Shown here: in pieces, positions 23,062 through 32,378 of the stretch
Layout of the letters: each line of letters starts with the position of its first letter
How positions within the stretch are numbered: the first letter of the stretch is position 1
Assembly (NCBI GenBank): GCA_002070395.1
Contig: MWDE01000008.1
Coordinates: 1-64,000, forward strand
Length of the DNA stretch: 64,000 nucleotides
Direction: 5' to 3'
DNA from: Synergistetes bacterium ADurb.Bin155
Lineage (GTDB): Bacteria > Synergistota > Synergistia > Synergistales > Thermovirgaceae
Made by a program: the position numbers and the translations under genes
Notes under the pieces: model-generated
The model's database searches: none
What the model was told of the DNA's origin: nothing
What the model saw: only the letters and a program-made list of their open reading frames with translations

Positions 23062-24250
23062 GATCAGAAACCTGGTCAAAAAACCATGGCTCCTTGTCCT
23101 TGTCGTGCTTGTAGCCGGCGCGGTGATCCTGCTCAGGTTACGGACAAGCCAGATCGAGAGCGCCGCGGAATTCCACCCGAACCCCCTGAAGGTGACGACT
23201 GAGGTCGCCGCCAGGGGCAGCCTGGCGGAAAAGAAGCGGTACCTAGCGACGATGGAGCCCCTCGCGACGGCGGAGGTCGCCTCACAGGTGACGGCCCGTA
23301 TCGACGAGGTATTCGTCGACATCGGCGATGAGATCTCATCCGGGGAACTCCTCGCCGCCCTGGACGGTTCCGAAGCGGGGTACCAGTTCCAAGCCACCAA
23401 GTCCCGCATTTCCGAGGCCGAGGCCGAGATGGAGGGACTGAGGATGCGGAAGGTCTCCATCGAAAAGAACGCGGCCTACTGGCGTGAAGAGGCCGGGCGG
23501 GCGGCCTTCCTATTTTCTGAAGGCGCCATAGCGAGATCGGAGTTGGAGATGGCTTCCCTGAAAGAAGCGGAGGCCCAGGCGGCATTCAAGGAGATCCAAA
23601 GCAGGATACGGGCGTTGAAGGAAAGGCAGGGTTCCCTGGCTTCCGAGGCGGCCGCCTTCCAGGAGAGGTTGGCGCTCTTCTCCATCAGGAGTCCCTTCGA
23701 CGGCACCGTTACCGCCCGCCGGGCGGAGCCGGGGAACCTCGCCAGGCCGGGGGAGGCCCTTTTCACCGTGGAGGACAGGAGCGGGTGGAGGGTGATCTTC
23801 AGGGTTCCCCAGGAAGACCTGGGACTCGTCAAGATCGGTCAGACCCTATCGGGCTCCTTCGGCCGGTCTTCCATCAAGGGCCGGGTCGACCGCGTCTCGC
23901 CCTCCGTCGACGCGGCCAGGATGGGGCGCGTTGAGGCGACGCTCGAGAAGGACCCGGGCGATGCCGCGCCAAAGGCGTACGGGCGGGGGGTCTCCTTGAC
24001 CATCGATGTCACCCTCGGCACCCACGAGGACGTGATCACCATCCCGGCGGAAGGGGTCATACGGGCCGGAGAGAGTTCTTTTGTCTACACGGTCTCCGGG
24101 GGCAGGTTGAACAAGCAGGAGGTGATCGTGGTGGCCTCCGACGGGGAAAGGTCCGCCGTTAAGGGCCTCTCCGAGGGCGACCACGTGGTCCGGAACAGCC
24201 CCTTCGGGTGGGCGGCGTTATCCGAGGGCCGCGAGGTGAGCGAAGAATGA
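23051..24250 (+). CDS. RND efflux periplasmic adaptor (membrane fusion protein)
   Basis: 399 residues. An N-terminal membrane anchor (LLVLVVLVAGAVILL) is followed by a split biotinyl-lipoyl domain: ATAEVASQVTARIDEVFVDIGDEIS near the start and SPFDGTVTARRAEPGNLARPG near 220. A coiled-coil hairpin lies between them, with beta-barrel and membrane-proximal domains after. It links the RND pump to the TolC-type channel. GTG start at 23051 inside the channel gene. The stop overlaps the pump start as ATGA. Substrate is unknown. Confidence 0.9.
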   Translation: MNTRIRNLVKKPWLLVLVVLVAGAVILLRLRTSQIESAAEFHPNPLKVTTEVAARGSLAEKKRYLATMEPLATAEVASQVTARIDEVFVDIGDEISSGELLAALDGSEAGYQFQATKSRISEAEAEMEGLRMRKVSIEKNAAYWREEAGRAAFLFSEGAIARSELEMASLKEAEAQAAFKEIQSRIRALKERQGSLASEAAAFQERLALFSIRSPFDGTVTARRAEPGNLARPGEALFTVEDRSGWRVIFRVPQEDLGLVKIGQTLSGSFGRSSIKGRVDRVSPSVDAARMGRVEATLEKDPGDAAPKAYGRGVSLTIDVTLGTHEDVITIPAEGVIRAGESSFVYTVSGGRLNKQEVIVVASDGERSAVKGLSEGDHVVRNSPFGWAALSEGREVSEE

Positions 24251-27200
24251 ACCTTGCCAAGTGGTCCCTCGAGCATCCCTACCTTGTCCTTGCCCTGGCC
24301 TGCGCCGTAGGCGTCCTGGGCCTGGCCGGTGTGATGTCATCCCCCAGGGACCTTTTCCCCGACACCACGCCTCCGCAGGTGCTGGTCGTTACCGTCAGGG
24401 AAGGGGCTTCGGCCCCGGAGATGGCCAGGACCGTAACGGAGCCCCTCGAGCGGGAGATCAGCGGCCTCAACGGTTTGGCCAACCAGACCAGCACGACCGC
24501 CGACGGCGTTTCTTCGCTCCGGGCAGAGTTCGCCTACGGGAAAAAGGTATCCGAAGCCGTGACGGAGGTGCGGAACGCCCTCGCGGCCGTAACGCCGAGG
24601 TTCCCGGCCGGAACGGCGGAACCCCTTGTCTACAGCATCACCAGCCGCACCGCGCCGGCGGTGACCCTGGCCCTGTCCCCCCTTGACGAAGGGGGGCCGA
24701 CCCTCTCCGAGATCCGCTTGCTTGCGGAACACGTCATCAGGGACGAACTGCTACGGATCCCCGGGGTGGGCGAAGTCGAGGTCTTCGGAGGCCATCACCC
24801 TTCCGTCGAGGTATCGGTCGACAGGGATCTCCTCGCCGCTTCGGGCCTTTCTCTCGAAGGCCTGATCGGGGCGATCGCCAAGCAGAACATTTCCGCTCCC
24901 GCCGGACGCTTGACCGTGGAGGGCGCGGAGATCCATTTCACCCTGGACTCGCTTTTTCCCGGGGTTGATCAAGTAGGGGATACCGTGATCGCCTCACCGG
25001 AAGGCGGTGCGGTGAACCTCAGGGATGTAGCGCGTGTCGGGATAGGCGAGATGCCCCAAAGGAGCCTCTATCACGGGAACGGGCGGCCGGCCATTGCGGT
25101 GAATGTGCTGAGGGCCGAAGGAAGCGACACCATTCGGGTCGTGAAGGCGGTTATGGACCTCATCCCGGAGTTGGAGTCCCGCTTCAGAAGCATGCGGATC
25201 GAGGTGACTGACAGCCAGAAGCCCCTCATCGAACTCAATATCTCCGGCATGTACGGATCGCTGGTACAGGCGATAATCCTGATAGTGGTGGTGAACTTCC
25301 TGTTCCTGGGCAACCTCGCGGCGGCCCTGGTATCCTCAGTCAGCATCGCCCTTTCATTCCTGTTCGGCCTCGCCGTTATCTGGGCCAGCCCCTACACCAT
25401 CGACATGGTGACCCTCACGGGAATGATCGTCGCCGTCGGGATGGTGGTCGACGCTTCGGTGGTGGTCCTAGAGAATATTTTCAGGGTCCACGAGGCGACG
25501 GGCATGAAGGACCCACGCGTCGCGGCCGTGGCCGGGGCGAAGGAAGTGGCCCTTTCCGTGACGGCCGGCATGCTGACCACCGTTATCGTCCTTCTCCCCG
25601 TCATGGGTTCCAGCGGCTACACGAGCCGGGTGCTCAGGCCCCTAAACATGGTGCTCTTCGCCACGCTGGCCGCCTCCCTCGTGGCGGCGCTCACGATAAT
25701 CCCCCTCCTGGCCGGGTTCGTGCTGGAGGGCAAAGGACACCGCCCGTCAGGCGTACTCCGGAAGATAACCTCCTGGTTCGACGGGGTACTGAAAAAGGTC
25801 GTCACTTTTTACATCGAACTGCTCAAAGTCAGCCTGAGGCACCGGGGCCTGACGGTCGTAGCCTTCGCCCTTTTCTTCCTGCTCACCCTTCGCCTGGTGA
25901 TGCCCCTTTTGGGAGGGGAGATGATGCCCCCCATGGACACGGGCATTGCCTTCATCGAATTTGAAAACCCCGCTGGAAGATCTCCGGAAGCCGTCGAAAA
26001 GACCCTGACCGCCATGGAAAAGAAGATCCTCGAGGAGAAGCACGTATTGTCCCTTTCATCGCAGGTGGGCTCGGAGCCCGGGTCGCCCAGCTTCGGGGGC
26101 GGTTCAACCCCCCAGGCCGGGCGGATCAAGGTCCTCATGGTGGATCGTTCGAAGCGGAAGGAAAACATTTGGGAGATCCTGGACCGCTGGAGGGCTGATT
26201 TCAAAAGTATCGAGGGGTTGCGATGGTCAAGGCTCACCGAGTACGGCGCCACGCCGAGGGCCACAACCAAGGCCCCGCTCGATGTGATCATCAGCGGCCC
26301 CGATGCGCCCCTGCTGGATAGCCTCGCCAGGGAAGCTGTGTCCGCCATGGAGGGCGTAAAGGGGTTGGGGGACGTACACCAGGGCTGGTTCATAGAGAAG
26401 GAGACCCGGAATATCGAGGTCGACCCCTACCTTGCCTCGCGGTACCGCACTTCGCCGACGGACATCGCCCGTGAAGTGGGCACGGCCCTGAATGGCCGCA
26501 CCGCCACCTACCTGAAAGTCCCCTCTTTCTCCGATATCCCGGTGAGGGTTTTTTACGGGGACCAGTACCTGGAGAAAGAGGAGGATATCCTGGATGTGAC
26601 CATCGTGACCGGGGACGGCCTTCTGCCCCTTTCGGCACTGGCGAGGGTGCGCACCGTCCCTGAAGCGCCCCTCATCACCAGGGAAAGGCTCAGGAACACC
26701 ATAGACATAACCGGGGTCAACCGGGGCCGCACCATAAAGCATGTGACGAGCGAGGTGAAACTTCGGCTCCGGGGCATCCAGCCCCCGGACGGTTACTCCA
26801 TCGAGGTCGCGGGGAGCTCGGCTGACCTTGGAGAGAGCATGGCCATGCTCGGCAAGGCCCTCCTTTTGGGGGTGGTGCTCCTCTACTTCCTGCTGGTCTC
26901 CCTTTTCAGGTCCTTCCTTTACCCTTTGACGATCCTTTCGATAGTCCCGCCGGCTGTCGCGGGAGGGTTGTGGGGGCTTCTTCTCTTCAACAAATCGATG
27001 TCGATGAACGCCGCCATGGGGTTCATCCTCCTCGCCGGGACCGTCGTGAACAACAGCATCCTCCTGGTGGATTTCATCATTGAATCCAGGAAGCGGGGGG
27101 CTTCGCGAACCCTGGCCATCGTCAGGTCGGTCAAGACCCGCACGAGGCCGATCCTGATGACCGTCACCTCGACCATAATCGGTTTGACGCCGCTGGTCAT

Positions 27201-27378
27201 GGAGTGGGCCGTCGGCCTGGAGAGGATGAGTCCCCTGGGGATCGTCGCCGCGAGCGGGCTGATATTCGGGACTTTTGTCACGATGATCTTCGTCCCGGTC
27301 ATCTATTCCGTCATAGACGATATCAGTTCCAGGGCGGCGGCCCTGGTCGGTAGAACAGGGGAAGACCCCGGCGCGTGA
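24247..27378 (+). CDS. RND-family efflux transporter (AcrB/HAE-1-like)
   Basis: 1043 residues with the RND layout: TM1 near residues 10-30, a first large periplasmic loop, a cluster of six helices, a second loop and a final helix cluster. Typical motifs include SSPRDLFPDTTPPQV at the start and GMIVAVGMVVDASVVVLENIFR in TM4, which carries the proton-relay aspartate. PGVGEVEVFGG lies in the first loop and GTVVNNSILLVDFI in TM10. It should export hydrophobic or amphipathic compounds using proton motive force. ATG 24247 is chosen because it overlaps the adaptor stop. Controlled by the TetR gene at the head of the operon. Confidence 0.92.
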   Translation: MNLAKWSLEHPYLVLALACAVGVLGLAGVMSSPRDLFPDTTPPQVLVVTVREGASAPEMARTVTEPLEREISGLNGLANQTSTTADGVSSLRAEFAYGKKVSEAVTEVRNALAAVTPRFPAGTAEPLVYSITSRTAPAVTLALSPLDEGGPTLSEIRLLAEHVIRDELLRIPGVGEVEVFGGHHPSVEVSVDRDLLAASGLSLEGLIGAIAKQNISAPAGRLTVEGAEIHFTLDSLFPGVDQVGDTVIASPEGGAVNLRDVARVGIGEMPQRSLYHGNGRPAIAVNVLRAEGSDTIRVVKAVMDLIPELESRFRSMRIEVTDSQKPLIELNISGMYGSLVQAIILIVVVNFLFLGNLAAALVSSVSIALSFLFGLAVIWASPYTIDMVTLTGMIVAVGMVVDASVVVLENIFRVHEATGMKDPRVAAVAGAKEVALSVTAGMLTTVIVLLPVMGSSGYTSRVLRPLNMVLFATLAASLVAALTIIPLLAGFVLEGKGHRPSGVLRKITSWFDGVLKKVVTFYIELLKVSLRHRGLTVVAFALFFLLTLRLVMPLLGGEMMPPMDTGIAFIEFENPAGRSPEAVEKTLTAMEKKILEEKHVLSLSSQVGSEPGSPSFGGGSTPQAGRIKVLMVDRSKRKENIWEILDRWRADFKSIEGLRWSRLTEYGATPRATTKAPLDVIISGPDAPLLDSLAREAVSAMEGVKGLGDVHQGWFIEKETRNIEVDPYLASRYRTSPTDIAREVGTALNGRTATYLKVPSFSDIPVRVFYGDQYLEKEEDILDVTIVTGDGLLPLSALARVRTVPEAPLITRERLRNTIDITGVNRGRTIKHVTSEVKLRLRGIQPPDGYSIEVAGSSADLGESMAMLGKALLLGVVLLYFLLVSLFRSFLYPLTILSIVPPAVAGGLWGLLLFNKSMSMNAAMGFILLAGTVVNNSILLVDFIIESRKRGASRTLAIVRSVKTRTRPILMTVTSTIIGLTPLVMEWAVGLERMSPLGIVAASGLIFGTFVTMIFVPVIYSVIDDISSRAAALVGRTGEDPGA

Positions 27379-27443
27379 GGGGCGCACCGACCATCTCCGC
27401 CACCCCGGCGTCGAGGGACGCCCGGATGAGTACCCGCGGCCCA

Positions 27444-27473
27444 AGGCCCCGGGGCCTCTTTTTGATATATTAT
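27444..27473 (+). terminator. Terminator after the efflux operon and adjoining promoter-like sequence
   Basis: AGGCCCCGGGGCCT (27444-27457) folds into a short GC stem followed by CTTTTT. It runs directly into TATATTAT (27466-27473), a possible -10 element for the next gene. Confidence 0.45.
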
Positions 27474-27558
27474 ACGGAACCGCGCCCCTCGGCAAAGGTG
27501 ACACCGCGGGGTACGGGACTGGATCATAAACAGGCGAGATCAAGGGAGGGAGCGACCG

Positions 27559-28437
27559 ATGGGTAAAGAGGGGATCACACCGGAAATACTGGAAAGGATC
27601 AAGGTCTTCCAGAGGACGGAGATCACCGAGTACCACGTATACAGGAGGCTCTCCCAGTGGATGAAGGGCAAGAACCGGGAGGTCCTTGAAAAGATCGCCC
27701 AGGACGAGAAGCGGCACGCCGGGATATGGCGGCGCTACACCGGTGAGAGCCTTGCGCCCGACCGGCTGATGCTGTACTGGTACCTGCTGCTGGCCTTCGT
27801 GTTCGGCGTCACCTTCGCCATAAAGATCATGGAGCGGAACGAGGGTTCCGCCATGGAGACCTACGGCGCCGTGGCGGACGTCCTCCCCGTGGCGACGGAA
27901 ATAATGCAAGAGGAGGAGGAACACGAGAAGGCCCTCATTGACCTCCTCGACGAGGAGCGGCTCAAGTACATCGGGTCCATGGTGCTCGGGCTCAACGACG
28001 CCCTGGTGGAGCTGACCGGCGCCCTGGCGGGTTTCACCTTCGCCCTCACCGACGGCAGGGTGGTGGGCGTCGCCGGCCTCATCACCGGCGTGGCCGCCAC
28101 CCTCTCGATGGGCGCCTCGGAATTCCTCTCCCAGAGGACCGACAGCGGCGACCTTAACCCCCTGAAGGCCGCGATCTACACGGGGATCGCCTACCTGGTC
28201 ACCGTCGCCCTGCTGGTGGCGCCCTTTTTCATCGTCGGGAATGTATACGCCGCCCTGGCCTGGTCCCTTTTCAACGCGCTGGTGGTCATACTGCTCTTCT
28301 CCTTTTTCGTTTCCGTTGTCAAGGAGACGCCCTTCAGGCCCGCTTTCCTCGAGATGGCTGCCATAAGCCTCGGCGTCGCGGCGATCTCCTTCCTGATAGG
28401 GCTGGTGGCAAGGCACTTCATACCGGTGGACATCTAG
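27559..28437 (+). CDS. Ferritin-like/VIT1 fusion iron (manganese) transporter
   Basis: 292 residues. The first about 140 residues form a ferritin-like four-helix domain with di-iron type motifs: EITEYHVYRRL, AQDEKRHAGIW and EEEEHEKALI. A possible membrane segment, YLLLAFVFGVTF, interrupts it. The rest is a CCC1/VIT1 transporter domain with GLNDALVELTGALAGFTFAL and ASEFLSQRT and about five helices. Related fusions (MbfA, erythrin-VIT) export iron under oxidative or iron stress. Start ATG 27559 follows AAGGGAGGGAG. The gene stands alone between the efflux operon and the amidohydrolase. Confidence 0.85.
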   Translation: MGKEGITPEILERIKVFQRTEITEYHVYRRLSQWMKGKNREVLEKIAQDEKRHAGIWRRYTGESLAPDRLMLYWYLLLAFVFGVTFAIKIMERNEGSAMETYGAVADVLPVATEIMQEEEEHEKALIDLLDEERLKYIGSMVLGLNDALVELTGALAGFTFALTDGRVVGVAGLITGVAATLSMGASEFLSQRTDSGDLNPLKAAIYTGIAYLVTVALLVAPFFIVGNVYAALAWSLFNALVVILLFSFFVSVVKETPFRPAFLEMAAISLGVAAISFLIGLVARHFIPVDI

Positions 28438-28451
28438 AAGGGACCCCTGGA

Positions 28452-30053
28452 ATGGCCGGGACAGCCATCGGGATCAGGGGCTCCCTGTGGACCGGCGACC
28501 CGCGGAGGCCCCGGGCCGAGGCGCTCGTCGTCAAGGGCGGCGACATCATAGCCGTGGGGAGTTACGAGGAGGTCAGGGACGGCCGCCAACCGGGGGGCGT
28601 CGAATGGATCGACGCCGGCCGTCGGACGGTCCTCCCCGGGATCACGGACTCGCACCTGCACCTCGGGGCCCTCGTCAGGCAGGGATCGGCCCTTTCCCTT
28701 TACGAGGCGTCATCGAGGGAAGATCTCCTGGAGCGGGTCCGCCGTAAGGGCGCAGAACTCAGCCCCGACCGCTGGATCCACGGGGTCCGTTTTGACAACT
28801 CCCGCTGGCCCGACACGGCCATGCCCACGCTGGAGGAACTGGACGGGCTGGGCCTCCCCAACCCGGTCCTCCTCGTCCGGGTCTGCACCCACGTGCACGT
28901 GGTCAACAGCAGGGCCCTCCATGAGGCCGGGCTCTCGGCGGCGGGCCTCACCGGCGCCGGCGTCGTTCGGGACGGACGGGGTCGCTTCACCGGGACGCTC
29001 CTCGAGGGCTCCGCCGGGCCGGTGATCCGGGCCATGGAGAGGGACACGGCCGGGGCGGCCCGGGCCTTGAAGGAGACCATGCTCACCCTCGCGTCGGAGG
29101 GCATCACCGGCGTCCATACCTGCAGCGCCCCGTCCTACGGCCTGGGGGAGGACCTGGGGGCCTACCGGGTTCTGCACGAGCGTGGGGAATTCCCCGTCAG
29201 GGTTCGCCTGTACAGCGACGAGCCCCTCCCCGTGTGGGAGTCCAGCGGCCAGGGCGATGAGTGGCTCTGCTACGGGGGAAGGAAGTTCTTCCTCGACGGC
29301 TCCCTGGGAGGCCGGACGGCGGCGATGACCTTCCCCTACGAGGACGCCCCCTCCACCCGGGGGGTGCTCAACAGGAGCGACGAGGAGTTCTTCCGTCAGG
29401 CCAGGGAGGAACACGCCGCCGGGAACCAGGTGCAGGTCCACGCCATCGGCGACGCGGCCGTCGACCAGTTCATCCGGGCGATGGAGGCCCTGAGGGACCT
29501 GCCCCCCCTCCCGTCGGGGCTGCGTCACAGGGTCGTTCACCTTCAGGTATGCCGACCGGACCAGGTCCGGGACCTGGCCCGACTCGGCGTGGTCTGCGAT
29601 GTCCAGCCCGCCTTCGTCCCCAGTGACATCGCCATTGCCGAGGGCAGGATAGGCCGCGCCAGGCTAGGGTGGGCCTACGCCTGGAAGAGCATGCTCCGGG
29701 CCGGTCTGCTGCTCACCGGGTCGAGCGACGCGCCCGTGGAGCCCACCAACCCCTGGAGGGGCGTCTGGGCCGCCGTGAACAGGGTCGACGACGAAGGCCG
29801 ACCCGCGGGAGGGTGGCTCCCCGGCCAGAGGCTGACCCTCGACGAGGCTCTCGCCCTTTTCACGGTGAACGCCGCCGAGGCTGTCGGGCAGGGTGACAAG
29901 TTCGGCTCACTGCGGTCGGGGTCGAGGGCCGACCTGGTGATCCTCAACCGCGATATCGACCTCACCCCGCCGGGGGAACTAAAGGACGTCAAACCGATCT
30001 TGACCATGGCGGGGGGCAAGATCACCTTCCAGGCCGCCGGCGGCGGTCTCTGA
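28452..30053 (+). CDS. Amidohydrolase, YtcJ-like
   Basis: 533 residues. A composite beta domain at both ends (IRGSLWTGD; ADLVILNRDI) encloses a TIM barrel. Metal-binding motifs are present: GITDSHLHLG (HxH near residue 60), HAIGDAAVD and TGSSDAPVEPTNPW. This is the amidohydrolase-3 (YtcJ/AepA) group, which hydrolyses N-substituted amides. Substrate unknown; in an amino acid fermenter an N-acyl amino acid is plausible. It starts 14 bases after the VIT gene with a GGGACCCCTGGA ribosome region and converges with the DapB-like gene. Confidence 0.85.
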   Translation: MAGTAIGIRGSLWTGDPRRPRAEALVVKGGDIIAVGSYEEVRDGRQPGGVEWIDAGRRTVLPGITDSHLHLGALVRQGSALSLYEASSREDLLERVRRKGAELSPDRWIHGVRFDNSRWPDTAMPTLEELDGLGLPNPVLLVRVCTHVHVVNSRALHEAGLSAAGLTGAGVVRDGRGRFTGTLLEGSAGPVIRAMERDTAGAARALKETMLTLASEGITGVHTCSAPSYGLGEDLGAYRVLHERGEFPVRVRLYSDEPLPVWESSGQGDEWLCYGGRKFFLDGSLGGRTAAMTFPYEDAPSTRGVLNRSDEEFFRQAREEHAAGNQVQVHAIGDAAVDQFIRAMEALRDLPPLPSGLRHRVVHLQVCRPDQVRDLARLGVVCDVQPAFVPSDIAIAEGRIGRARLGWAYAWKSMLRAGLLLTGSSDAPVEPTNPWRGVWAAVNRVDDEGRPAGGWLPGQRLTLDEALALFTVNAAEAVGQGDKFGSLRSGSRADLVILNRDIDLTPPGELKDVKPILTMAGGKITFQAAGGGL

Positions 30054-30058
30054 AACCC

Positions 30059-30847
30059 CTAGACGAGCTCCTTCAGCGACCGGGCCAGCGTCCCTCGCGG
30101 GAGGTCGCCGACCTTCCCCACGGCCAGGAAGATGCCGTCCATGTAGATCTCGCTGGAAAAATCCTGGACCGTGACCCTTATGACCTCGTCCTGCCTGGCC
30201 AGGGTGACCTCGTGCTCCGAATAAGGGCCCGGGTAGGGAAATCTCTGGGAGGTCACCGGCACCCCCGAGATCATGGCGCCCATCACGCCCGGGAAGACCT
30301 CGTGGCTTTCGACCTCGCCCTTTGGGCCCTCGGCGGCGATGCCGGCCAGGGTGGCCGCCGTCCCGCTGGGGGCGTTGGCCATCCTCGCGGGATGCCTGTC
30401 GGTGACGGCGACATAGGGGTAGTACTGCCTGGCGGTCCTCAGGAAATCCATCACCAGGTTTATCCCCAGGCCATAGTTGGAGATCACCGACCAGCGCAGG
30501 CCCTTCTCTCTCACCATCTCCCCCACCTGGGCCATCTCCCCGTCGGTGAGGCCCGTCGTCCCGATGACGGCGTCCACGCCCGCGTCGGCATAGACCCGGA
30601 GGTTGTTCATGAGGACCACCGTAGAGGTGAAATCGACCACCACGTCGGGCGAGGAGTCACGGAGGCCCGACGCCAGGTCGGCGCTCGAAATCACCCCCGC
30701 CGGCGCCATGCCGGCCAGGACGCCCAGGTCACGGCCCGCCTCGAGGCACCAACCCCCGGCCAGTTCAAAACCCTCCCTCTCGAGGACGTTCCTGACCACC
30801 AGTTTCCCCACGTTGCCGGAAGCCCCGGAAACGAAAACCCTTTTCAA
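30059..30847 (-). CDS. DapB-like reductase with altered active site
   Basis: 262 residues. A Rossmann N-terminus (VSGASGNVGKLVV) and a C-terminal domain in the order of 4-hydroxy-tetrahydrodipicolinate reductase, including VVVDFTSTVV, IGTTGL and NAPSGTA. In DapB the catalytic signature is E-x-HH-x2-K-x-D-x-PSGTA. Here it reads DRHPARMANAPSGTA: the first His remains, while the second His, the Lys and the Asp are replaced by Pro, Met and Asn. The catalytic Lys is therefore missing, and a different substrate or a non-lysine pathway role is likely. No other lysine genes lie nearby. Confidence 0.75.
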   Translation of the reverse strand: MKRVFVSGASGNVGKLVVRNVLEREGFELAGGWCLEAGRDLGVLAGMAPAGVISSADLASGLRDSSPDVVVDFTSTVVLMNNLRVYADAGVDAVIGTTGLTDGEMAQVGEMVREKGLRWSVISNYGLGINLVMDFLRTARQYYPYVAVTDRHPARMANAPSGTAATLAGIAAEGPKGEVESHEVFPGVMGAMISGVPVTSQRFPYPGPYSEHEVTLARQDEVIRVTVQDFSSEIYMDGIFLAVGKVGDLPRGTLARSLKELV

Positions 30848-30988
30848 TGTTATCCCTCCTCATGGTATCGAACCGTAAGGATCTCCAAGTACAGTGTACC
30901 CTGTTCCTCCGCCGGGCGGGACCATGATGGTATGCTTGTCCCGTGGTTTCAGCTATTTCATCGGTGGAACACGAAGGGGGACCGGACA

Positions 30989-31831
30989 ATGACCCTCCCA
31001 TGGCAGGAAAAGATCGTCTCCGCGAGCACCCAAAAAGGGGATCACCGCCTGGTCCCCTGGCGGGTCTGCCGGGAGGCGGCCAGGGATGCCGACATTCCGG
31101 CCAGGGAAGCCGAACTCTGGGCCTGCGAGAACGGGATCTGCCCCTCCCGCTACGAGCGCAGCCTGGGGACCCTGGGCCTGGTGGGCCAGGCGAGGCTCCT
31201 GGCTTCAAGGGCGGCGGTAATAGGGTGCGGGGGGCTCGGGGGGTGGATAGTGGAGATCCTGGCGAGGGCCGGGGTCGGGGAGATTGTCGTCGTCGACGGG
31301 GACTTCTTCGGTGACAGCAACCTCAACAGGCAATCCTTGAGCCGTGAGGACAACATCGGCGCGGCCAAGGCTCTCGAGGCCAGGAAGAGGGTCGAGGCCG
31401 TCAACGGCGCGGTGGAGGTGACGGCCTGGAATCTTTTCCTGACAGCCGACAACGCGCCGGGGATACTCGAGGGCTGCCGGGTCGCCGTTGACGCCCTTGA
31501 CAGCAACGAAGCCCGGGCGACGCTCCTCTCGGCCTGCAGGAGACTGGGCATACCGATGATCCATGGGGCCATCGGTGGGTTCTGGGGACAAGCCTGCGTG
31601 ATCCTCCCCGGCGACAGGGCCCCCTGGGAACTGGCCACGGCCGGGGACAGGGGTGTGGAAGATGTCACGGGCAACCCCCCCTTCACGCCCGCCTTCGTCG
31701 CCTCCCTGGAGGCGGCCGAGGCGGTGAGGCTCCTCTCGGGGGCGGGTGAACCCCTGGCGGGCATGCTCTGGTGCGACCTGAAGGAGCACGAGTATTGCAA
31801 GATAGATCTCAGGAAAAGGACGGTCGGGTAA
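30989..31831 (+). CDS. ThiF/MoeB/HesA-family adenylyltransferase (E1-like)
   Basis: 280 residues. After an about 70-residue N-terminal extension the E1-like fold shows GCGGLGG (ATP loop), VVVDGDFFGDSNLNRQ (acidic pair and the arginine finger) and VAVDALDSNEAR. The CxxC zinc pairs of MoeB are absent. Such enzymes adenylate the C-terminal glycine of a ThiS- or MoaD-like sulfur carrier, but no carrier is encoded next to it. ATG 30989 follows AAGGGGG. The C_GCAxxG_C_C protein follows 37 bases later, probably in one operon, hinting at sulfur or metal-cofactor chemistry (inference). Confidence 0.82.
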   Translation: MTLPWQEKIVSASTQKGDHRLVPWRVCREAARDADIPAREAELWACENGICPSRYERSLGTLGLVGQARLLASRAAVIGCGGLGGWIVEILARAGVGEIVVVDGDFFGDSNLNRQSLSREDNIGAAKALEARKRVEAVNGAVEVTAWNLFLTADNAPGILEGCRVAVDALDSNEARATLLSACRRLGIPMIHGAIGGFWGQACVILPGDRAPWELATAGDRGVEDVTGNPPFTPAFVASLEAAEAVRLLSGAGEPLAGMLWCDLKEHEYCKIDLRKRTVG

Positions 31832-31868
31832 CCGTAACACATTTGATCCAAACCCGGGAGGTCTTCCG

Positions 31869-32309
31869 ATGCTTATCGACAGGGTCAGGTACTACTATCT
31901 CCTCGAGGACATGAACTGCGCCGAGACCATCCTTTGCGCGGCCAATGACGAATACTCCCTGGGGCTCGACCCCGTGGGGCTCAGGATCATGGCCGGCTTC
32001 GGGGGCGGCATGGGCATCGGATCCACCTGCTGCGGGGCTTTGTCCGGGTCCATCGCCGCGATCTCGGTCAGGTTCACCTCCTCGAAGTCCCATGAGAACC
32101 CCCTGGTCGCAGACCTCTGCAGGGCCTTCCTGGAAGGATTCGCCACCAGGCACGGGGCCATCGACTGCGACCCACTGAAGGACCTTTACCGGGACAGCCG
32201 GTCCGGGTGCCTTCCGGTGGTCGAACGGGCGGCCGGGGAGCTTGAGAGGCTCATGCTGGAAAACGGGCCGAAAGCTCCTCTCCCGGAACGGGGCAAGAAG
32301 GAAGGGTGA
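31869..32309 (+). CDS. C_GCAxxG_C_C family putative redox protein
   Basis: 146 residues with the family's cysteine pattern: NCAETILCAA near the start, then GSTCCGALSG, DLCRAF, IDCDPL and SGCLPV. These conserved cysteines suggest a redox or metal-binding role, but the family has no firmly defined reaction. Its coupling to the ThiF-like gene just upstream may reflect sulfur transfer or tungsten/molybdenum cofactor enzymes, with which such genes are often found. ATG 31869 follows GGGAGG. Confidence 0.8.
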   Translation: MLIDRVRYYYLLEDMNCAETILCAANDEYSLGLDPVGLRIMAGFGGGMGIGSTCCGALSGSIAAISVRFTSSKSHENPLVADLCRAFLEGFATRHGAIDCDPLKDLYRDSRSGCLPVVERAAGELERLMLENGPKAPLPERGKKEG

Positions 32310-32378
32310 CGGGCACTTTCGGCTGATCGCCCCGGGGACCGGCCTCCCCCCTCCCCGCCATGAAATCCGAAATCATTC

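Noticed and set aside
24208..24246. Upstream in-frame ATG for the RND pump
   Set aside because: It lies inside the adaptor gene. The ATG overlapping the adaptor stop (24247) gives the canonical N-terminus MNLAKWSLEHPYL.
26227..28416. A 729-codon minus-strand open frame opposite the RND pump and VIT genes
   Set aside because: Same shadow effect. It spans the end of one real gene and most of another on the opposite strand and has no domain signature.
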